Positions 6,082-10,710 of a DNA stretch of 10,710 nucleotides are shown piece by piece. Every line of letters begins with the position of its first letter. Positions within the stretch are counted from its first letter, which is position 1. The stretch comes from Bifidobacterium breve (GTDB taxonomy: Bacteria > Actinomycetota > Actinomycetes > S36-B12): the NCBI GenBank assembly GCA_945870085.1, contig CAMBQX010000046.1, positions 1 through 10,710 of the forward strand. The letters are read 5' to 3'. A program made the position numbers and the translations under genes. The notes below the pieces were generated by a model. It saw only the letters and a program-made list of their open reading frames with translations, was not told where the DNA came from and ran no database searches.

Positions 6082-7791
6082 GTGACCGAAACAACGTCCG
6101 CCGCAAAATCAGCCAAAGGCAGCGGCAATGACCTATCAGCAATGTTGCTCCCAGAGCTAAAGCAGGTGGCCTCCAAGTTAGGCATCGCTGGCTCCAGCGC
6201 TATGCGCAAGAGCGATTTAGTAGCAGCAATAAGTGACAAACGTAAGGGCAGCGAGCGTTCAAGTGGTGGTGGACGTGCAGCGCGGGCCACCTCCCGCCCA
6301 AGTGTCACCCCAGCCGTCGATGCCGAACAGCTCGCCGCGCCGTTGGCCGAATCTGCCGGAGAGGGCAACGCACCTCGCACCGACAACCGTGACAGCCGCG
6401 ACAACCGCGGGAGCGGCGATCGCAATAATCGCAACTTCAATAACGACCGCGGCGATCGCAATAACCGCAACAACCGTAGTACGGGTAATAACAGTGGCAA
6501 TGACCGTAACTGGGGAAATGATCGCGGAAACGGCGGAAATGATCGCGGGCCTGATAGCGGTCGCCGTCGCGGTCGGGATCGGTCGCGCGATAGAGGGCCG
6601 CGCCGTGAAGGCAACTTCAACGAAGCCGAACTCGAGATTTCACCAGATGATGTCCTGACTCCAGTCGCGGGCATCCTCGATGTCATGGACAACTACGCGT
6701 TCGTTCGCACCAGTGGCTACATGCCAGGACCGAACGATGTTTATGTGTCCTTGTCACTCGTCCGCAAGCATGGGCTGCGCAAGGGTGATGCGATTACCGG
6801 GTTGGTTCGGCAGTCACCGGAAGGTGAGCGCCGCGAAAAGTTCAACCCACTCGTGCGAATTGAGACCGTAAATGGTGGAGATCTTGAAGCCTCGCGTAAT
6901 CGTCCGGAGTTCTCCAAGTTAACCCCGTTGTACCCGCAAGATCGCCTGCGCCTAGAAAATGATCCGAGTAATTTGACGACCCGGGTAATTGATCTGGTGT
7001 CGCCGATCGGTAAAGGCCAGCGCGGTTTGATCGTCTCGCCACCAAAAGCAGGCAAGACCATGGTGTTGCAAGCCATCGCCAATGCGATCACGGCGAACAA
7101 CCCAGAGGTGCACCTGATGGTCGTCCTCGTTGACGAACGGCCCGAAGAAGTCACCGACATGCAGCGCTCTGTTAAGGGCGAGGTAATTGCCTCAACCTTT
7201 GACCGTCCGGCCGAAGATCACACGATCATCGCCGAACTATCAATTGAGCGTGCCAAGCGCTTGGTTGAACTAGGCCATGATGTGGTGGTGCTACTTGACT
7301 CGATGACTCGGCTCGGTCGCGCTTACAACCTGGCGGCGCCGGCATCAGGTCGAATACTCTCCGGTGGTGTCGACTCAACCGCGCTCTACCCACCCAAGAA
7401 GTTCTTCGGCGCGGCGCGCAATATTGAAGGTGGCGGTTCGCTGACCATCTTGGCTACGGCCTTGGTCGAAACCGGTTCGCGAATGGACGAGGTTATCTTC
7501 GAAGAGTTCAAGGGCACCGGCAATATGGAGCTCAAGTTGGACCGCCGCCTAGCCGATAAGCGGGTATTCCCAGCGGTTGACGTTGACTCCTCTGGTACCC
7601 GCAAGGAAGAACTGCTCATGACCCCCGAGGAGCTCAAGATCGTTTGGAAGTTGCGCCGGGTGCTTCACGCACTGGACCAGCAGCAGGCGATCGAGTTGCT
7701 TCTCACCAAATTGCGCGATACCAAGACCAATACCGAGTTCCTGATGCAGATCCAAAAGACCACGGCATCAGGCAATGGTGAAGACGATTAG
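6082..7791 (+). CDS. rho: Transcription termination factor Rho with Arg/Asn-rich insert
   Basis: Hexameric RNA-dependent ATPase/translocase that ends transcription of untranslated RNA. At 569 residues it is about 150 longer than E. coli Rho (419). An N-terminal Rho_N helical domain spans about 18-53. A low-complexity insert at about 55-180 is very rich in N, R, D and G with GDRNNRN repeats. The cold-shock-like primary RNA-binding domain is at about 190-262 (GILDVMDNYAFVRT). The ATPase core has Walker A SPPKAGKT (319-326), Walker B VVVLLD (401-406) followed by SMTRLGRAYN, and the conserved secondary-site region SGGVD to FFGAARN (427-447). Inserts at this place are known in actinobacterial Rho (M. 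tuberculosis, Micrococcus luteus), where they add RNA-binding capacity. It sits between thrB and rpmE with its own leader. Confidence 0.98.
   Translation: MTETTSAAKSAKGSGNDLSAMLLPELKQVASKLGIAGSSAMRKSDLVAAISDKRKGSERSSGGGRAARATSRPSVTPAVDAEQLAAPLAESAGEGNAPRTDNRDSRDNRGSGDRNNRNFNNDRGDRNNRNNRSTGNNSGNDRNWGNDRGNGGNDRGPDSGRRRGRDRSRDRGPRREGNFNEAELEISPDDVLTPVAGILDVMDNYAFVRTSGYMPGPNDVYVSLSLVRKHGLRKGDAITGLVRQSPEGERREKFNPLVRIETVNGGDLEASRNRPEFSKLTPLYPQDRLRLENDPSNLTTRVIDLVSPIGKGQRGLIVSPPKAGKTMVLQAIANAITANNPEVHLMVVLVDERPEEVTDMQRSVKGEVIASTFDRPAEDHTIIAELSIERAKRLVELGHDVVVLLDSMTRLGRAYNLAAPASGRILSGGVDSTALYPPKKFFGAARNIEGGGSLTILATALVETGSRMDEVIFEEFKGTGNMELKLDRRLADKRVFPAVDVDSSGTRKEELLMTPEELKIVWKLRRVLHALDQQQAIELLLTKLRDTKTNTEFLMQIQKTTASGNGEDD
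6413..6471 (+). repeat. Direct repeat inside the rho insert
   Basis: Two 23-base copies at 6413-6435 and 6449-6471, differing at one base, are offset by 36 bases (12 codons). Both encode GDRNNRN in frame, so the disordered insert seems to have grown at least partly by tandem duplication. Confidence 0.8.
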
Positions 7792-7846
7792 CAGGTAGGT
7801 GGCCACGACCCCGATAAAGCCGGATTTCTCGCTGGCTGGCCCGGAA

Positions 7847-7855
7847 TGTAATAAT
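7847..7855 (+). promoter_or_regulatory. Candidate extended -10 promoter of rpmE
   Basis: TG at 7847-7848, one base, then AATAAT (7850-7855) match the extended -10 pattern, with five of six bases of TATAAT. It is the most AT-rich spot of the 137-bp rho-rpmE gap. The implied start near 7862 gives a leader of about 67 bases. No clear -35 hexamer is seen. Confidence 0.35.
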
Positions 7856-7914
7856 AACCACGCTGCGGTTCACGGTCCCGTTCATTCCGAGCGGGCAGCC
7901 GACCCGGGGCTAAC

Positions 7915-7922
7915 AAGAGGAG
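7915..7922 (+). promoter_or_regulatory. Strong ribosome binding site of rpmE
   Basis: AAGAGGAG ends six bases before the ATG at 7929, as expected for a highly expressed ribosomal protein gene. Confidence 0.7.
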
Positions 7923-7928
7923 TTCGCC

Positions 7929-8156
7929 ATGAAAGCCGATATTCATCCGGCATACGCGGAAACCACGGTGACTTGCACCTGTGGCAGTACCTTCGTCACC
8001 CGCAGCACCGCGAAGAACGGCAGTATTCACGCCGATGTCTGCTCGCAGTGTCACCCGTTCTACACCGGTAAGCAAAAAATCCTCGATACCGGCGGTCGGG
8101 TTGCGAAATTCGAAACTCGTTACGGCAAGGCGGCCGATAAGTCCGCTGACAAGTAG
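7929..8156 (+). CDS. rpmE: Large ribosomal subunit protein bL31, zinc-binding type
   Basis: Small protein of the 50S subunit at the subunit interface (bridge B1b region). It has 75 residues starting MKADIHPAY, typical of the family. Four cysteines, C16 and C18 (CTC) and C38 and C41 (CSQC), form the zinc ribbon, so this is the C+ form. In bacteria with two copies, it is the form used when zinc is sufficient and is replaced by a cysteine-free paralogue under Zur control. The C-terminus is lysine-rich (GKAADKSADK). The gene stands between rho and prfA as in other actinobacteria, with a candidate promoter before it and a strong terminator after it, so it may be an independent transcript. Confidence 0.97.
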   Translation: MKADIHPAYAETTVTCTCGSTFVTRSTAKNGSIHADVCSQCHPFYTGKQKILDTGGRVAKFETRYGKAADKSADK

Positions 8157-8161
8157 CTTCT

Positions 8162-8246
8162 GATCCCGGGCGCCGGCCCGGGATCGACCGCGTGTCTCCC
8201 CCGTCATGCGGTCGGTCCCTGACCGGCGCCCGGGATTGTTTTATTT
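8162..8246 (+). terminator. Very long intrinsic terminator after rpmE
   Basis: The outer stem pairs 8163-8176 with 8223-8236 (14 perfect pairs). A 3x3 internal loop follows, then an inner stem pairing 8180-8191 with 8208-8219 (12 pairs, one a G-T wobble) and a 16-base loop. The outer stem runs directly into TTGTTTTATTT, so this reads as a rho-independent terminator on the + strand only. The 5' part can instead fold as a perfect 10-bp hairpin with loop GCCG (8162-8185), which excludes the long form. It starts five bases after the rpmE stop and separates rpmE from prfA. Confidence 0.8.
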
Positions 8247-8287
8247 GCAAGTAGTTATAGACACCGGGGGTTTTGCCGGCGAATCTC

Positions 8288-8296
8288 GGAAGGAGG
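8288..8296 (+). promoter_or_regulatory. Ribosome binding site of prfA
   Basis: GGAAGGAGG is a near-perfect Shine-Dalgarno sequence. It ends four bases before ATG 8301 but only one base before the in-frame TTG at 8298, so ATG 8301 is taken as the start. Confidence 0.65.
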
Positions 8297-8300
8297 ATTG

Positions 8301-9374
8301 ATGTTTGAGTCGTGTGCCGAACTTTCAGTTGAGTACAGCGATCTTGAACTCAAGCTCGCCGATCCAGCCGTGCACGCAGATCAGTCGGTCGCTCGCAGGT
8401 ACGGGCGCCGGTATGCCGAACTGCGTCCCATCATCACGGTTTATCGCGATTGGGCAGCACTTGCTGACGATGTGGTGGCCGCGACCGAATTAGCCGATGA
8501 TGACCAGTCCTTTGCCGATGAGCTTCCGGGCTTGATCGAGCGGGAGAAGGCAGCAGCCGAGCACCTAACTCGATTGCTGTTGCCCCGTGATCCACTTGAT
8601 GACAAGGACGTCATCCTGGAGGTTAAAGCGGGGGAGGGTGGCGAAGAATCGGCGCTATTTGCCGCCGATCTGCTGCGCATGTACATGCGTTATGCCGAAC
8701 GCCGCGGCTGGACAACGCAAATTATCGACGCGGTTGAGTCTGATCTTGGTGGTTACAAGGACGTGGCTTTGGCGGTTAAGGCGCGCGGTAACCCTGAACC
8801 AGGTGATGCCCCATATGCCCGGCTCAAATACGAGGGCGGGGTCCATCGAGTGCAGCGGGTGCCGGTGACTGAATCCCAGGGGCGTATCCACACCTCGGCC
8901 GCTGGTGTTCTTGTGTTCCCGGAAGCCGAGGATGTCGACGTTGTGGTTGATCCAAATGACCTGCGGATCGATGTTTTTAGATCATCAGGCCCCGGTGGTC
9001 AAAGCGTAAACACGACCGACTCCGCGGTACGAATTACTCATCTGCCTACCGGGGTGGTCGTTTCCTGTCAGAACGAAAAAAGCCAATTGCAAAATAGGGA
9101 GCAGGCGATGCGAATTCTGCGCGCCCGGCTGCTGGCCGCCGCACAAGAGCAAGCGGCTCAAGATGCTTCCGATGCGCGCCGCCTACAGGTGCGCACCGTC
9201 GATCGTAGTGAGCGAATTCGCACTTTCAACTTCCCCGAGAATCGACTCGCTGACCACCGCGTTGGCTACAAGTCACATAACCTAGACCAGATTCTCGACG
9301 GTGATCTCGACGACGTCATCAATGCCTGTTTGGAGGCTGATAACGCGGTGCGATTGGGTGACACCCCATCGTGA
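8301..9374 (+). CDS. prfA: Peptide chain release factor 1
   Basis: Class I release factor that reads UAA and UAG in the ribosomal A site and triggers peptidyl-tRNA hydrolysis. It has 357 residues, the normal length. The stop-codon recognition tripeptide is PVT (188-190) inside RVQRVPVTESQGRIHTSA; this PxT motif marks RF1, whereas RF2 carries SPF. The catalytic GGQ is at 232-234 in SSGPGGQSVNTTDSA. The N-terminal helical domain spans about 1-100 and the acidic-glycine motif KAGEGGEES lies at 109-117. Q234 is the residue methylated by PrmC, whose gene overlaps the stop of this one by four bases (GTGA), so enzyme and substrate are made together. The upstream terminator suggests a separate transcript from rpmE, but I found no convincing promoter. 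Confidence 0.97.
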   Translation: MFESCAELSVEYSDLELKLADPAVHADQSVARRYGRRYAELRPIITVYRDWAALADDVVAATELADDDQSFADELPGLIEREKAAAEHLTRLLLPRDPLDDKDVILEVKAGEGGEESALFAADLLRMYMRYAERRGWTTQIIDAVESDLGGYKDVALAVKARGNPEPGDAPYARLKYEGGVHRVQRVPVTESQGRIHTSAAGVLVFPEAEDVDVVVDPNDLRIDVFRSSGPGGQSVNTTDSAVRITHLPTGVVVSCQNEKSQLQNREQAMRILRARLLAAAQEQAAQDASDARRLQVRTVDRSERIRTFNFPENRLADHRVGYKSHNLDQILDGDLDDVINACLEADNAVRLGDTPS

Positions 9375-10357
9375 GCTGGGATATTGACCACACCACCGGT
9401 GGTCGAACCACCGTCCGCGACGTACTCATCGACGCCGAACGTCGATTAGTGGCGGCAGGGGTGCCATCACCAAATGTTGATGCCGCTGAAATTATCGCGT
9501 TCGTACTCGGGGTTCGGCGCAACCGATTGATTTTGCAGGATTTAGTTACACCTGCTCAACGGGTGCGGGTAGAGCAGCTCATGACTAAGCGACTTTCCAG
9601 GGTGCCGTTACAGCACCTACTAGGTACTGCAGCTTTTCGCCATATTGAACTCCAGGTTGGACCCGGGGTTTTCATTCCGCGCCCCGAAACCGAACTGGTG
9701 GTCGAAGCTGGTATTCGCGAATTACGTGAGCTACCAGTTTCGGAGCGAATCGCCGTTGACCTATGTTCGGGTAGCGGTGCGATCGCCTTGTCGATTGGCA
9801 TCGAGGTTGAAAACTCTAGGGTGTACGCCGTTGAATTAGACGATGAGGCCGTTCGTTGGACCAGGCGGAACCTCGCCGCTCAAGAGGTGGCATTGGCTGC
9901 AGCCTGTTCTCGAGTTGATGTGGTGCACGATGACGCCGCCTTGGTTGCCGATCCCGGGCATGGCCTCGCACGGTTGGCCGGTCAAGTTTCAGTTATCGTC
10001 GCGAATCCGCCGTATATCCCGGCGCTCATGGTGCCAAGGGAGCCAGAAGTCCGCGATCATGAACCTAAAGTTGCACTTTTTGCCGGTGAAGATGGCCTCG
10101 ACGTAGTACGCGGGGTACTCCACACCGCGGCAATTTTACTTAAGCCAGGTGGCCTGTTGGTTGTTGAGCATGCAGATGTGCAGGGCGCTGACGCTGGGCT
10201 CCTCGGGGTTGCGGGGCTAGCACAGAGTTTGGTCGCGGGCGATGAGCTCGCGCAGCTGGCCAAAATGCCAATCGGCACGCGGGTATGGCCCGAAGTCATC
10301 GATCGCAGGGACTTAAATGGGTTGCCGCGGTTTACTATCGCTCGCCGATCTAGTTGA
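9371..10357 (+). CDS. prmC: Release-factor glutamine methyltransferase
   Basis: SAM-dependent N5-methylation of the glutamine in the GGQ motif of release factors; it acts on RF1 encoded immediately upstream. It has 328 residues, somewhat longer than E. coli PrmC (about 277). The N-terminal helical substrate-binding domain spans about 12-90. FIPRPETE (101-108) is family-typical, SAM motif I is DLCSGSGAIAL (130-140) and the catalytic NPPY is at 212-215. EPKVALFAGEDGLD (231-244) separates it from other NPPY methyltransferases. Extra length lies partly around 172-206 and partly at the C-terminus. GTG at 9371 forms a GTGA overlap with prfA, and no good independent ribosome binding site is visible, so coupled translation is likely. 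Confidence 0.95.
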   Translation: MSWDIDHTTGGRTTVRDVLIDAERRLVAAGVPSPNVDAAEIIAFVLGVRRNRLILQDLVTPAQRVRVEQLMTKRLSRVPLQHLLGTAAFRHIELQVGPGVFIPRPETELVVEAGIRELRELPVSERIAVDLCSGSGAIALSIGIEVENSRVYAVELDDEAVRWTRRNLAAQEVALAAACSRVDVVHDDAALVADPGHGLARLAGQVSVIVANPPYIPALMVPREPEVRDHEPKVALFAGEDGLDVVRGVLHTAAILLKPGGLLVVEHADVQGADAGLLGVAGLAQSLVAGDELAQLAKMPIGTRVWPEVIDRRDLNGLPRFTIARRSS

Positions 10358-10369
10358 GAAGGGGCCATC

Positions 10370-10710
10370 ATGTTGCGGCTACTGTGCGGAACAACCGCCG
10401 AGAACTTAGAGCGGCCACGTTCACTAAATGCTGCTACTTCAGCTGCTCGACGCGGAGATTTAATTCTAGTGCCGACCGAGAGTGTCTATGCACTGGCGAC
10501 CGACCCATTTAGCAGCCGTGGAGTCGCTTCCCTGCGCAAGGCCAAGAGCCAGTCAAACCAAGTACCGGTGCCAATCATGGTGCCCAGTGCGGCGACCATG
10601 AGCGGCCTCGCGGTGCACGTGGGTTTACCGGCGGCCCGGGCGCTCATGCTCAACTTTTGGCCCGGGTTGTTGACCTTGCTCTTTGAGCCGCAGTCAACCT
10701 TGGCCTGGGA
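10370..10710 (+). CDS. Sua5/YrdC family threonylcarbamoyl-AMP synthase, N-terminal part
   Basis: The family makes L-threonylcarbamoyladenylate from threonine, bicarbonate and ATP, the first step of t6A37 modification of ANN-decoding tRNAs. Only 113 residues are in the window and the gene runs off the end. ATG 10370 has AAGGGG five bases upstream (10359-10364) and lies 12 bp after prmC. Family marks: VPTESVYALATDPF (34-47) for the usual PTDTVYGLGADPF, VPVPIMV (65-71), and NFWPGLLTLLF (95-105) for FWPGPLTL. Where the family has a KxR nucleotide-binding motif (KGRxRD in relatives, from memory), this protein has KSQSNQ from K59, so the arginine is missing. The position after prmC matches Rv1301 of M. 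tuberculosis. Membership is clear; full catalytic ability is less so, hence no symbol is assigned. Confidence 0.85.
   Translation, partial: MLRLLCGTTAENLERPRSLNAATSAARRGDLILVPTESVYALATDPFSSRGVASLRKAKSQSNQVPVPIMVPSAATMSGLAVHVGLPAARALMLNFWPGLLTLLFEPQSTLAW

Noticed and set aside
6233..6658. 141-codon ORF in another + frame inside rho
   Set aside because: Ala/Thr/Ile-rich shadow of the same repetitive stretch; the rho frame is certain.
6066..6692. 208-codon antisense ORF opposite the rho insert
   Set aside because: It is a low-complexity R/S/P/L-rich reading of the repetitive DNA encoding the Rho insert; stops are rare there because of codon bias. It has no recognisable domain or ribosome binding site.
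7788..8207. 139-codon antisense ORF covering rpmE
   Set aside because: It is a shadow of rpmE and of the terminator stem, with no ribosome binding site or family resemblance.
8251..8287. Promoter for prfA around TATAGA (8256-8261)
   Set aside because: The sixth base is not T, there is no TG extension or -35 box at a proper distance, and TTGCAA at 8245 is far too close.
8298..8300. TTG as start of prfA
   Set aside because: It is only one base after the Shine-Dalgarno sequence; ATG 8301 is better spaced.
1228..9548. Recurring GATTTAGT(T/A)/(C) words at scattered sites
   Set aside because: Each lies in frame in a coding region and encodes Asp-Leu-Val; this reflects codon preference, with no regular spacing or shared flanks.

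Overview
The window carries a conserved housekeeping gene block, every confident gene on the + strand: argS (3' part) - lysA - hom - thrC - thrB - rho - rpmE - prfA - prmC - tsaC/sua5 (5' part). From memory, this is the gene order of Mycobacterium tuberculosis Rv1292 to Rv1301 and of many other Actinomycetota. It points strongly to an actinobacterium, as do the GTG starts, the Arg/Asn/Asp/Gly-rich insert in Rho and the TAnnnT-type -10 boxes. G+C is judged by eye to be in the upper fifties of percent, and TTA codons are common. It is therefore probably not a high-GC Streptomyces-like genome. A moderate-GC, possibly uncultured lineage is an inference only.

Region 1 (1-5899) holds amino-acid genes. 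It starts with the C-terminal half of arginyl-tRNA synthetase. Diaminopimelate decarboxylase (last step to lysine) follows, then homoserine dehydrogenase, threonine synthase and homoserine kinase, which lead from aspartate semialdehyde to threonine. hom-thrC-thrB are packed almost without gaps (2 bp, then a TGATG stop/start overlap), so they look co-transcribed and translationally coupled. Between lysA and hom there is an unusual 150-bp gap. It holds a small hairpin and, on the - strand, a possible 49-residue one-pass membrane protein.

Region 2 (5900-8300) holds rho and rpmE, each with its own upstream region and a candidate extended -10 promoter. The rho leader contains a possible 10-codon upstream ORF whose end overlaps one arm of a terminator-like hairpin, and a further hairpin just before the rho ribosome binding site. 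After rpmE (zinc-ribbon type L31) lies a very long hairpin: 14 + 12 base pairs around a small internal loop, followed by a T-rich tract. Its 5' part can also fold into a competing perfect 10-bp hairpin.

Region 3 (8301-10710) is the translation-termination pair prfA (RF1) and prmC (the methyltransferase acting on the GGQ glutamine of RF1), joined by a GTGA overlap. The start of a Sua5/YrdC-family gene for tRNA t6A synthesis follows and runs off the window. Its nucleotide-binding motif looks divergent.

I see no mobile element, CRISPR array, tRNA or rRNA gene, or sign of horizontal transfer. No new multi-gene system is evident. The points worth a second look are RNA-level regulation around rho and rpmE, the small antisense ORF, and the divergent Sua5 motif.
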